Part shown: in pieces, positions 18,255-25,529 of the stretch | Numbering within the stretch: position 1 is the stretch's first letter | Layout of the letters: every line of letters begins with the position of its first letter | Source: Porphyromonadaceae bacterium UBA3327 | Lineage (GTDB): Bacteria > Bacteroidota > Bacteroidia > Bacteroidales > Muribaculaceae | DNA: 40,815 bases | Direction of reading: 5' to 3' | Assembly (NCBI GenBank): GCA_002361155.1 | Contig: DERZ01000027.1 | Location: 5,438 to 46,252 of the forward strand | Position numbers and translations under genes: made by a program | The notes under the pieces: generated by a model | Told to the model about the DNA's origin: nothing | The model's database searches: none | What the model saw: only the letters and a program-made list of their open reading frames with translations

Positions 18255-18283
18255 GGGTACATCTCTTCGGAAGAGAAGTACCC
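18255..18283 (+). repeat. Left palindromic repeat of candidate invertible promoter segment
   Basis: Arms GGGTAC...GTACCC enclose an A/A mismatch and TCTCTTC/GAAGAGA around a single central G at 18269. The 25-bp core 18257-18281, read as reverse complement, matches the right repeat core 18457-18481 at 24 of 25 positions; read directly it matches at 23 of 25. The pair is therefore best described as an inverted repeat. Confidence 0.75.
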
Positions 18284-18419
18284 AGTGCTTCCGAGGTTCC
18301 GATATTCTGCTGTAAATCCGCGATGTAGAAAATATGATCTGCATTACCGACGGAGCATATTTACGTCAATATCTGGTAAAAACTGGTGTCGCGGATAAAA
18401 AATATGTCGTGGAATAAGG

Positions 18420-18446
18420 TTGTTTGCAGCATTTTGACTAACTTTG
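18420..18446 (+). promoter_or_regulatory. Bacteroidales-type promoter pointing away from the polysaccharide operon
   Basis: TAACTTTG at 18439-18446 is an exact match to the Bacteroidales -7 element TAnnTTTG. The best upstream element is TTG at 18420-18422 with a 16-nt spacer, shorter than the usual 19-21; TTTG at 18423-18426 is closer still. Transcription would start near 18453, at the edge of the right palindrome, and run to the right. If the segment between the two repeats were inverted, this promoter would face the polysaccharide operon. Confidence 0.5.
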
Positions 18447-18452
18447 CAGCCG

Positions 18453-18485
18453 AAATGTACTTCTCTTCCGAAGAGAAGTACATTT
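18453..18485 (+). repeat. Right palindromic repeat, perfect 33-nt hairpin
   Basis: Arms of 16 nt (18453-18468 and 18470-18485) are perfect reverse complements around a single C at 18469, and the right arm runs into TTTTTGC. The core 18457-18481 is the inverted partner of 18257-18281; the two centres (18269 and 18469) are exactly 200 bp apart. Taken alone it could also act as an intrinsic terminator directly after the promoter at 18439-18446, or as an operator. Confidence 0.75.
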
Positions 18486-18634
18486 TTGCAAATATTCACT
18501 TACTTAGTTTTGGAGAATCATCGGGCAGATTGGATCCGATTGATGACGGAAATAACACAGTATTGCTGCCGATTGAAAACATGATCCATGTAATTCGCGG
18601 CCAGCTGGTCATGATTGACATCGATCCGGCTTGA
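18455..18634 (+). CDS. Doubtful 59-codon open frame starting inside the right palindrome
   Basis: An ATG at 18455, 9 nt after the TAACTTTG element, opens a 59-residue frame beginning MYFSSEEKYIFANIHLL and ending VIRGQLVMIDIDPA. The composition is protein-like (mixed charged and hydrophobic residues), but I recognise no family. The start codon and first eight codons are part of the perfect palindrome, so initiation would be structurally blocked unless regulated. It may be a remnant of a gene cut by inversion, a small regulatory peptide, or chance. Confidence 0.2.
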   Translation: MYFSSEEKYIFANIHLLSFGESSGRLDPIDDGNNTVLLPIENMIHVIRGQLVMIDIDPA

Positions 18635-18691
18635 TTATATGGCGTGGAGACGGGGAGCTTGATCTGGCGGTTATTACTTTTTGATGATTTA

Positions 18692-18723
18692 TTTGTTTTG
18701 AGAAATATATTGCATTATCTTTG
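18692..18723 (+). promoter_or_regulatory. Promoter of the uracil-DNA-glycosylase-like gene
   Basis: TTTG at 18692-18695, a 20-nt spacer and TATCTTTG at 18716-18723 fit the Bacteroidales consensus fully. The predicted start of transcription is near 18730, which excludes the GTG at 18723 as the start codon of the next gene. Confidence 0.75.
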
Positions 18724-18734
18724 TGGATCGCTTA

Positions 18735-19385
18735 ATGTCAAAGACTTTGAACAACAAAACAGCAGCTGTCATGAAAGTGGATGGAGAACCGGCAGACTCG
18801 GTGGAACTGGAGTCGCATCCTTTTGAGCCGTTTGCGCCGGAAAGCGCGAAGGTGCTGATCATGGGTACTTTCCCGCCGCAGCGCAAACGATGGTCTATGG
18901 ATTTCTATTACCCCAACCGTACCAATGACTTCTGGCCGATGATGGGACTGATATTCTTCGGCGACCGAGACTGGTTCTACGACCGCGGGGCGAAGCAGTT
19001 CCGGGTGGAGCAGATCAAGGAGTTCCTCGAGGAGAAAGGGATAGCTCTCAGCGACACGGGACACAAGGTGCGCCGGTTGAAGGGGAACGCGTCCGACAAG
19101 TTTCTGGAGATTGTTGAGCCGGTTCCGCTGCGCGGGTTGCTTGCGCGGATGCCTCGCTGCCGCACGCTGGTCACCACCGGAGAGAAGGCGGCCGGGGTGT
19201 TGGCGTCGCTTACCGGAACCGAGCCTCCGCGGATGGGGGAGATGACCCGCTCGGCCGACGGACTCGAAATCTGGCGCATGCCCTCCACGAGCCGGGCATT
19301 CCCCCTGAGGCTTGAGAAGAAGGCGGAGTACTATGCGCGGATGTTCAGGCACGCCGGGCTGCTGCCGCCGAAAATTGCATTATAA
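18735..19385 (+). CDS. Uracil-DNA-glycosylase superfamily protein
   Basis: A protein of about 216 residues with the UDG fold: VLIMGTFPPQRKRWSMDFYY near the N-terminus (the usual water-activating loop region G-x-x-P), RTNDFWPMMGLIFFGDRDWF, GIALSDTGHKVRRLKG and a late RMPSTSRAF (S-T-S-x-A). The family removes uracil or other damaged bases from DNA as the first step of base-excision repair. Homologues are frequent in Bacteroidales. The start is uncertain: ATG 18735 leaves a leader of only about 5 nt, while ATG 18771 gives about 40 nt and loses 12 poorly structured residues. It is monocistronic or followed by prfB, which has its own promoter. Confidence 0.8.
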   Translation: MSKTLNNKTAAVMKVDGEPADSVELESHPFEPFAPESAKVLIMGTFPPQRKRWSMDFYYPNRTNDFWPMMGLIFFGDRDWFYDRGAKQFRVEQIKEFLEEKGIALSDTGHKVRRLKGNASDKFLEIVEPVPLRGLLARMPRCRTLVTTGEKAAGVLASLTGTEPPRMGEMTRSADGLEIWRMPSTSRAFPLRLEKKAEYYARMFRHAGLLPPKIAL

Positions 19386-19405
19386 AGGATTTTTTCGTAA
19401 TTTTG
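19375..19405 (+). promoter_or_regulatory. Promoter of prfB
   Basis: TTG at 19375-19377, a 20-nt spacer and TAATTTTG at 19398-19405 fit the Bacteroidales consensus. It begins just before the stop codon of the preceding gene and leaves a leader of roughly 13 nt before the ATG at 19425. Confidence 0.65.
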
Positions 19406-19424
19406 TGGCCTGAATCGATTCGCA

Positions 19425-20534
19425 ATGATTACTACCGAGCAACTGAAGAATGTGGAGTCACGCTGCGAGCAGCTGAAGCGATATCTCGACATCGACTCCA
19501 AGAAGATAGAGGTGGAGGAGGAGGAACTCCGCACCCATGTGGCTGATTTCTGGGATGACCGCGAGAAGGCGGAAGCCCAGATGCGCAAGATCAAAGGTCT
19601 GCATTTCTGGATCGACTCCTACACTGCCCTCGAAAAACAGGTGGAGGAGCTGAGTCTCGCCATGGACTTCCTCAAGGAGGGTCTCGTGGAAGAGGGCGAC
19701 ATCGACGCGCAGTATGCCGTAGTGGAGAAGGAACTTGAGAAACTGGAATTGCGCAACATGCTCCGTCGCGAGGAGGACAAACTCGGGGTGGTCCTTAAAA
19801 TCAACTCCGGCGCCGGCGGCACCGAAAGCCAGGACTGGGCGCAGATGCTGATGCGGCTCTATCTACGCTATGCCGAGCGCCACGGCTACAAGACCTCGAT
19901 CGCCCAGTTGCTCGACGGCGATGAGGCCGGCATCAAGTCGGTGACCATCAATATAGAGGGGGATTATGCCTACGGATTCCTCAAGAGCGAGAACGGCGTG
20001 CACCGTCTGGTGCGCGTCAGCCCTTACAACGCCCAGGGCAAACGCATGACATCGTTCGCATCGGTGTTTGTGACTCCGCTTGTCGACGATACGATCGAGG
20101 TCAATGTGGAGACCGCCCGCATCTCGTGGGACACCTTCCGCTCGGGAGGTGCCGGAGGCCAGAACGTGAACAAGGTGGAGTCCGGAGTGCGTCTGCGCTA
20201 CCAGTACAAGGATCCCTATACCGGTGAGGAAGAGGAGATTCTCATTGAGAACACCGAGACCCGCGACCAGCCGAAGAACAAGGAAAACGCCATGCGCCAG
20301 CTTCGCTCCATTCTTTACGACAAGGAGCTTCAGCACCGTATGGAGGAGCAGGCCAAGGTAGAGGCCGGAAAGAAGAAGATAGAGTGGGGAAGCCAGATCC
20401 GCAGCTATGTCTTCGATGACCGCCGCGTGAAGGACCACCGTACCAACTACCAGACATCGGACGTGAACAGCGTGATGGACGGCGAGATCGACGAGTTCAT
20501 CAAAGCCTACCTGATGGAGTTTGCTGCTGAATAA
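19425..20534 (+). CDS. prfB: Peptide chain release factor 2 (RF2)
   Basis: A 369-residue class I release factor that ends translation at UGA and UAA. The GGQ motif that triggers peptidyl-tRNA hydrolysis is present in SGGAGGQNVNKVES. The stop-codon tripeptide of RF2, usually SPF, reads SPY in RVSPYNAQGKRMTSF; RF1-type PxT is absent, so the RF2 assignment holds. The gene is one uninterrupted frame: the region around CEQLKRYLDIDSKK, where many bacteria have the autoregulatory +1 frameshift with an in-frame UGA, has no shift. RF2 control by frameshifting is therefore missing here. The 3' end overlaps the convergent GT9 gene by 28 bp. Confidence 0.95.
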   Translation: MITTEQLKNVESRCEQLKRYLDIDSKKIEVEEEELRTHVADFWDDREKAEAQMRKIKGLHFWIDSYTALEKQVEELSLAMDFLKEGLVEEGDIDAQYAVVEKELEKLELRNMLRREEDKLGVVLKINSGAGGTESQDWAQMLMRLYLRYAERHGYKTSIAQLLDGDEAGIKSVTINIEGDYAYGFLKSENGVHRLVRVSPYNAQGKRMTSFASVFVTPLVDDTIEVNVETARISWDTFRSGGAGGQNVNKVESGVRLRYQYKDPYTGEEEEILIENTETRDQPKNKENAMRQLRSILYDKELQHRMEEQAKVEAGKKKIEWGSQIRSYVFDDRRVKDHRTNYQTSDVNSVMDGEIDEFIKAYLMEFAAE

Positions 20535-21607
20535 GCGCAATAGCCTGTAATTTTTGAATTGATACAGGCGGCTGGAATCTGCGTCAGGCAGGGATAGCCG
20601 CCTATGCGGCAAGGCCGGTTGCCGAAGATGGAGCATGGGCGGCAGGCCATGTCGAGCTGAATGGCGTCGGCCGGATTCTGTCCGGCTCCGTAAAAGCCGG
20701 TGCAGGGGTGGGTTGCGCCCCATACGGTGACAGCCCGCAGTCCTGCAAGGGAAGCCAGGTGCATATTGGCCGAGTCCATCGACAGCATTGCGTCGCAATG
20801 CGACAGCAACGCCAGTTCAGCCCCTATTCCGAGGCGCGCCCGCGCCATGTTGACCGTGTCGGCGCATCCCGCGGAGAGACGGTCTATTTCGTTTTCCTCC
20901 TTTTCTCCGAATCCGAAAAGAAAAATACGCACACCTTTTTGTGCGGCAAAGTGCATTATTACCTCCCTCATCAGTCCGGGAGGATATATCTTGCCTTTAT
21001 GTGCGGCGAAAGGCGCCACGGCAAGCCAATATTCTCCGGCTGTTTTTGGCGGCGACACCGTGGAGAAAGCTTCCACGGGTCCGGCTCCCGGCGCATATAC
21101 GGTGCCGGGAGGAGCCGAAGGGGAGGCAATCTTCTTTGCCGCGTCGGCCGGGAGCAGGATGCCGGCGCGGCCGAAAGCTTCCAGATAGCGGACGGCGGAA
21201 GTTTTCAGCTGTACAAGCCGTTTGCGCCGCTGCCGTGTGAGCGCGCGTTTCTCCGTGCGGCCTTTGTCGATATTGACGCACCGGACACCGCGAAGTCCTA
21301 AAAAAATCCGCAGCAACTTCGTGCGCAACACGTCGTGAAGGTCCACGAAAATGCTGATCCCGTATTCCTTGCGAAGCCGTGAGGCAAGTCGCCACAGTCC
21401 TGCCGCGCCGCGGTACTGCGAGAAATCGACGGGGAGAACGGAGAGATTGACCGGAGCGTTGACAAACAGTCCTGTCATCCCTGGCTTTGTCAGAAAAATG
21501 AAACGGATATCGCTGCAGGCCCGGCAGACTTCGTGGATCAGAGGTATGGATATCGCCACGTCGCCGAGAGCGGAGAGACGCGCCACAAGCACGGTCTTCC
21601 GGGACAT
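20507..21607 (-). CDS. Glycosyltransferase family 9 (heptosyltransferase-like)
   Basis: A protein of about 366 residues of the ADP-heptose:LPS heptosyltransferase family. The N-terminus VLVARLSALGDVAISIPLI is the classical GT9 start, and the donor-site region SMDSANMHLASLAGLRAVTVWGATHP is complete. The family adds heptose (or another sugar) to lipopolysaccharide core at the inner membrane. The start at 21607 (MSRKTVLV) is preferred over 21643 because it aligns with the family start and removes the overlap with the upstream DUF4254 gene (19-bp gap). The last about 9 codons lie inside the 3' end of prfB on the other strand. Confidence 0.88.
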   Translation of the reverse strand: MSRKTVLVARLSALGDVAISIPLIHEVCRACSDIRFIFLTKPGMTGLFVNAPVNLSVLPVDFSQYRGAAGLWRLASRLRKEYGISIFVDLHDVLRTKLLRIFLGLRGVRCVNIDKGRTEKRALTRQRRKRLVQLKTSAVRYLEAFGRAGILLPADAAKKIASPSAPPGTVYAPGAGPVEAFSTVSPPKTAGEYWLAVAPFAAHKGKIYPPGLMREVIMHFAAQKGVRIFLFGFGEKEENEIDRLSAGCADTVNMARARLGIGAELALLSHCDAMLSMDSANMHLASLAGLRAVTVWGATHPCTGFYGAGQNPADAIQLDMACRPCSIFGNRPCRIGGYPCLTQIPAACINSKITGYCAYSAANSIR

Positions 21608-21626
21608 GGCGGTGCCGGGGATGGCG

Positions 21627-22238
21627 TCATCCCTTCTTGCCATACAGCACCGGGTTGGTGGCCGGGTCGTTGTACATTTTCATCTGGCGGTATACCTTCA
21701 TGAATTTCCTGCCGCACCCGATGTCGTCGAGGAGCCGGGATATGGCTGCGGTCAGATCCTCGCGCTGCTCGAGGAGCACTGCAAGGCGTCCGGCACATTT
21801 CTCCAGATGGGCCGGGTCGGCGTCGGTGCGCGAGGTCTGTTCGCGCATGTGCCAGATCTTGAGGGCGAGGATGGAGAGGCGGTCGATGGCCCATGCAGGG
21901 CTTTCAGTGTTGATGGTGGCGTCGGGGAGCGGCGTCACGTTCTCATAGAGAGTGCGGAACCATGTGTCGATATCCTCCACCATGTCGGTGCGTACCTGAT
22001 TCGAACGGTCGATGCGGCGTTTGAGCGCGAGGGCCTCCACCGGGTCGATCGCCGGGTCGCGGATAATGTCCTCCAGGTGCCACTGCACTGCGTCTACCCA
22101 GTTTTTGGCGTATAGAATGGCCTCCAGCGATCCCTCGGGATAGGGATTGCGCATCTCGGCGTCGACATTGTCGGTGATATGATAGTCGGCCACACTCCTG
22201 TCGAAGACTTCGTTGGCCCGGGATATGGTTCTGTTCAT
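21627..22238 (-). CDS. DUF4254 domain protein
   Basis: A 203-residue protein of the DUF4254 family, which is found mainly in Bacteroidetes next to lipopolysaccharide glycosyltransferase genes. The sequence is charged and helical (MNRTISRANEVFDRSVADYH, IDRLSILALKIWHMREQT, LLDDIGCGRKFMKVYRQMK) without signal peptide or membrane segment. The biochemical function is unknown. The start at 22238 was chosen because the reading frame upstream to 22334 is of poor coding quality and lies in the promoter region. It lies 19 bp upstream of the GT9 gene and is probably cotranscribed with it. Confidence 0.82.
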   Translation of the reverse strand: MNRTISRANEVFDRSVADYHITDNVDAEMRNPYPEGSLEAILYAKNWVDAVQWHLEDIIRDPAIDPVEALALKRRIDRSNQVRTDMVEDIDTWFRTLYENVTPLPDATINTESPAWAIDRLSILALKIWHMREQTSRTDADPAHLEKCAGRLAVLLEQREDLTAAISRLLDDIGCGRKFMKVYRQMKMYNDPATNPVLYGKKG

Positions 22239-22331
22239 TTTTCCGTAAATTTGATGTTTAGAGGCTTTTCTACCCGAAGCGATCGGTCCGCGGCTTTTTG
22301 CAGAAAGAGGTCCGATCGATCCGGAAAGATG

Positions 22332-22361
22332 CAAATTTAAAAATTATATTTTGAAGTTCAA
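22332..22361 (-). promoter_or_regulatory. Promoter of the DUF4254-GT9 operon (minus strand)
   Basis: Read on the minus strand, TTG (complement of 22359-22361), a 19-nt spacer and TAAATTTG (complement of 22332-22339) form a Bacteroidales promoter. It interlocks with the plus-strand promoter of the kinase gene, so the two operons probably compete for, or share, polymerase binding. The leader to 22238 is about 85 nt. Confidence 0.6.
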
Positions 22362-22381
22362 GGCTTTTTTTAGTAAATTTG
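22350..22381 (+). promoter_or_regulatory. Promoter of the TGS-nucleoside kinase gene
   Basis: TTTG at 22350-22353, a 20-nt spacer and TAAATTTG at 22374-22381 match the consensus. Transcription should begin near 22388, which shows that the first possible start (TTG at 22351) lies inside the promoter and that the ATG at 22411 is correct. Confidence 0.7.
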
Positions 22382-22410
22382 CAGTACGCACGAAATTATC
22401 CGCGAAATAT

Positions 22411-24138
22411 ATGAGCAGAGAAATACAGATATATTGTAAAAACCTTGGCCGCTACATTGACGTTCCTCCGGGCGCTACGCTGATGGAGACGGCTGCGGCT
22501 CTCGGGTCCGAATTGGGCATCGACCCCATCTGCGCGATTGTCAACAACAAGACCGAGGACCTCAGCTATACGGTTTACGGACCGAAGCAGGTTGAGTTTC
22601 TGGACTATACGGTAAAGCAGGGGCGGGATGTCTATGTCCGGTCGCTCTGCATGATGGTATACAAGGCTGTGCGGGAGCTTGCGCCGGGAATGGCGCTGAG
22701 GATAGAGCATTCGGTGTCGCGTGGGTGGTACTGCACGTTGCGGCCCCGCCGCGCTGCGGCCGATGCGGTGGGAGCATCTTCCGGTGACACCGGTGCAGAG
22801 GAAGTGTGCGGGCCCGACCCCGGACTGATCCGCGACATCAGGGTGCGGGTCAAGGAGATAGCCGCACGCAGAATTCCCTTCGAACGTAAGGAGAGACTGA
22901 CCGCCGACGTGACAGCCCTCTTCCGCGAGCAGGGTCTTGACGACAAGGCCGCGCTGCTCGAGACCGTGGACCATATCTATACCACTTACTATCTGCTCGA
23001 CGATACCGCCGACAGCTATTACGGCCCTCTTGCCCCGGACACAGGCCACATCCGCGTGTTCGACCTGCGCACTTATAAGCAGGGATTTCTGCTGCTCGGG
23101 CCAGATACTGTGGATCCTGCTGTCCCGGCCACGCCGGTGAGACAGTCGAAGATGTTCGACGCTTTCCTTGACATAGAGCGTTTCAACCGAGTGGTGGGAG
23201 TGAGCTGTGTGGCCGAACTTAACCGCGCTGTCGAAGCGGGCCGCACCTCGCCGCTGATCAATGTGGCGGAGGCCATGCACGACAAGATACTCGGGCGCAT
23301 TTCCGACGAGATCGCCCGCAGGCGCCGCGAAGGATGCGCCGGCATCATCATGATGGCGGGACCGTCCTCTTCCGGCAAGACCACCACAGGGAAGCGGCTG
23401 TCCATCCAGCTGATGACCAATCTGATCAAGCCCAAGATGATATCGCTTGACGACTATTTCGTGGACCGTGTACGCACCCCTCTCGACGAAAACGGTGAAT
23501 ACGACTACGAGAGCCTCTATGCCCTGGACCTCGACCTCTTCAACTCCGACCTGCGCAGACTTCTGCGCGGCGAGGAGATCAACCTGCCGACCTACAGTTT
23601 CGAGCTTGGCGTACGCATCCTGAAGCCGCGCCCTCTGCGTCTCGACAGGAACGACGTGCTCGTGATCGAGGGCATCCACGGTCTAAATCCGGAGCTCACC
23701 GCCGGAATCAGTCCTGACGATATCTTCAAGGTATACGTCTCCGCGCTGACCACCCTCAACATCGATGACCACAACTGGATATCGACCACCGACAACCGGC
23801 TGTTGCGGCGTATAGTCCGCGACCATAAATACCGCCACACCTCGCCTGCCGAGACCATCCGCCGCTGGCCCAGCGTACGCCGCGGCGAGGAAAAGTGGAT
23901 TTTCTCGTTTCAGGAAAATGCCGACGCTACTTTCAATTCGTCGCTCATCTTTGAGATCGGAGTGATGAAGGCATACGCCGAGCCGCTTCTGAGAAACGTC
24001 TCCCACAGTGACTCCGCATACGTGGTGGCCCACAGACTCGTCCGCTTTCTGGAGTACTTCAGGACGGTGCCGGCCGATCAGATTCCCTCCACGTCGCTCC
24101 TGCGTGAGTTTCTCGGAGGCTCGTCGTTCCATTACTGA
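22411..24138 (+). CDS. TGS-domain nucleoside (uridine-like) kinase fusion
   Basis: A 575-residue protein made of an N-terminal TGS/ThrRS-like part (MSREIQIYCKNLGRYIDVPPG onward to about residue 70), a threonyl-tRNA-synthetase second-domain-like middle (with HIRVFDLRTYKQGFLL further on), and a C-terminal P-loop kinase of the uridine kinase/phosphoribulokinase family. The Walker A motif GPSSSGKTTTGKRL is near residue 320, followed by MISLDDYFVDR (the family's substrate aspartates) and VIEGIHGLNPEL. This architecture is conserved in Bacteroidetes and Firmicutes; its substrate is not settled, and uridine is only a guess by homology. It has its own promoter at 22350-22381. Confidence 0.88.
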   Translation: MSREIQIYCKNLGRYIDVPPGATLMETAAALGSELGIDPICAIVNNKTEDLSYTVYGPKQVEFLDYTVKQGRDVYVRSLCMMVYKAVRELAPGMALRIEHSVSRGWYCTLRPRRAAADAVGASSGDTGAEEVCGPDPGLIRDIRVRVKEIAARRIPFERKERLTADVTALFREQGLDDKAALLETVDHIYTTYYLLDDTADSYYGPLAPDTGHIRVFDLRTYKQGFLLLGPDTVDPAVPATPVRQSKMFDAFLDIERFNRVVGVSCVAELNRAVEAGRTSPLINVAEAMHDKILGRISDEIARRRREGCAGIIMMAGPSSSGKTTTGKRLSIQLMTNLIKPKMISLDDYFVDRVRTPLDENGEYDYESLYALDLDLFNSDLRRLLRGEEINLPTYSFELGVRILKPRPLRLDRNDVLVIEGIHGLNPELTAGISPDDIFKVYVSALTTLNIDDHNWISTTDNRLLRRIVRDHKYRHTSPAETIRRWPSVRRGEEKWIFSFQENADATFNSSLIFEIGVMKAYAEPLLRNVSHSDSAYVVAHRLVRFLEYFRTVPADQIPSTSLLREFLGGSSFHY

Positions 24139-24164
24139 TTATTCCGTCAAAAAAATTCTACCCT

Positions 24165-25529
24165 GTGAAAGAATATACCGCTGAAGACATAGAGCGCATC
24201 GAACAGCTTGCCGACGAGGGGAACCGAGAGCAATGCCTCCGTGAGATCGAGGGAATGCACCCCGCCGACATCGCCGAACTCTTTCAGAGCCTCGACCTGA
24301 AGCAGGCCGAATGGTTCTTCGAGCTGATCCCGGACCGCGAGATGAAGGCCGACGTGCTGATGGAGCTCGACGAGGAGGAGCGAAAGAAGCTGCTCGAAGG
24401 AATGGATCCGGAGCAGATCGGACATTTCATCGACCTACTTGATACCGATGACGCCGTCGACCTCATTCAGGAGCTCGACGAGGAGGACCGCGAGGAGGTG
24501 ATCCACAACATCGAGGATGTGGAACAGGCCGGCGACATCGTGGACCTGCTGCAGTACGACGAGGACACTGCCGGCGGTCTGATGGGTACCGAGCTTATCT
24601 CGGTCAACGAGAACCTCTCCATGCCCGACTGTCTGCGCGAGATGCGCCATCAGGCCGAGGATCTCGACGATATATATTACATCTATGTTGTCGATGATGA
24701 CAACCGCCTCAAGGGGGTGCTTCCGCTAAAGAAGATGATCACGCACCCGTCGGTGTCGAAGATAAAGCACGTGATGGAGTCCGATCCGGTCAGCGTGAAG
24801 GTGGACATGCCGATAGAGGAGGTGGCCATCGACTTTGAAAAATATGACCTTGTGGCCATGCCGGTGGTCGACAGCATCGGGCGGCTTGTGGGCCAGATCA
24901 CGGTCGACGACGTGATGGACCAGGTGCGCGAGCAGTCGGAGCGGGACTATCAGCTGGCATCCGGTATCGCATCGGATGTGGACGCCGACGACTCGGTGCT
25001 CGCCCAGACCAGAGCTCGTCTGCCGTGGCTGCTTATCGGCATCGCAGGCGGACTGCTCAGTTCTGTGATTCTGAGTGGATTCGAGGCGCAGCTGGCAGCT
25101 GTGACCGCCCTTGCCTATTTCATTCCGCTTATCGGCGGAACGGGAGGTAACGTCGGAGTGCAGGCCTCGGCCATCGTGGTGCAGGGTCTCGCCAACGGCC
25201 GTCTCGACCTAAAGGAATTCTGGCACCAGCTCTGGAAGGAGCTCAGGATCTCGCTGCTCAACGGAGTTGTGATTTCCGTGGCTGTGTTCCTTTACACGAT
25301 GTTTACCGAGCCTGGCGACTGGGCTCTGACCGTGGCGGTGGCTTCCTCGCTCTTCCTGATAGTGGTGTTCTCCACGGTGTTCGGCGCCTTGGTGCCTCTC
25401 ACCCTCGAGAAGCTGAAAATAAACCCGGCGCTCGCCACGGGTCCCTTTATACAGATTACCAATGACGTGGTCGGTCTGCTCATTTACGTGGGGATGGCCG
25501 TCTGGTCGCTTAAACTGCTCCCGATGTAA
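24165..25529 (+). CDS. mgtE: Magnesium transporter MgtE
   Basis: A 454-residue MgtE-type Mg2+ channel/transporter of normal family length. It has a cytoplasmic N domain of acidic helices (about 1-130, including EELDEEDREEVI-like repeats), a pair of CBS domains (about 135-255, with GTELISVNENLSM and MPVVDSIGRLVGQITVDDV), a plug helix and five membrane helices in the last 170 residues. The pore signature is PLIGGTGGNVGVQASAI. The acidic N/CBS region senses cytoplasmic Mg2+. The start codon is GTG at 24165; no in-frame ATG gives a better N-terminus. Its stop overlaps the mutS start by 1 nt (TAATG). Confidence 0.95.
   Translation: MKEYTAEDIERIEQLADEGNREQCLREIEGMHPADIAELFQSLDLKQAEWFFELIPDREMKADVLMELDEEERKKLLEGMDPEQIGHFIDLLDTDDAVDLIQELDEEDREEVIHNIEDVEQAGDIVDLLQYDEDTAGGLMGTELISVNENLSMPDCLREMRHQAEDLDDIYYIYVVDDDNRLKGVLPLKKMITHPSVSKIKHVMESDPVSVKVDMPIEEVAIDFEKYDLVAMPVVDSIGRLVGQITVDDVMDQVREQSERDYQLASGIASDVDADDSVLAQTRARLPWLLIGIAGGLLSSVILSGFEAQLAAVTALAYFIPLIGGTGGNVGVQASAIVVQGLANGRLDLKEFWHQLWKELRISLLNGVVISVAVFLYTMFTEPGDWALTVAVASSLFLIVVFSTVFGALVPLTLEKLKINPALATGPFIQITNDVVGLLIYVGMAVWSLKLLPM

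Larger units (their letters stand above)
17974..18722. other. Long intergenic region upstream of the polysaccharide operon
   Basis: This 749-bp stretch separates the polysaccharide operon (minus) from the uracil-DNA-glycosylase-like gene (plus). It contains a pair of palindromic repeats (18255-18283 and 18453-18485), a TAnnTTTG promoter element between them (18439-18446), a doubtful 59-codon frame (18455-18634) and the promoter of the downstream plus-strand gene (18692-18723). I found no TAnnTTTG element oriented toward the polysaccharide operon between 17974 and 18700, so in the arrangement shown that operon has no recognisable promoter. No upxY/upxZ-like gene is present. Confidence 0.7.

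Noticed and set aside
18043..18315. 90-codon plus-strand frame in the intergenic region
   Set aside because: It starts with a rare start codon, has no promoter or family resemblance, and runs through the left palindromic repeat.
19425..19520. Possible programmed +1 frameshift in prfB
   Set aside because: The frame is continuous from the ATG through the homologous position; no in-frame UGA with a CUU slippery site is seen.
22396..23679. Open frame of 427 codons on the minus strand
   Set aside because: Antisense to the TGS-nucleoside kinase, whose P-loop and DDYF motifs are clear on the plus strand; no recognisable family.
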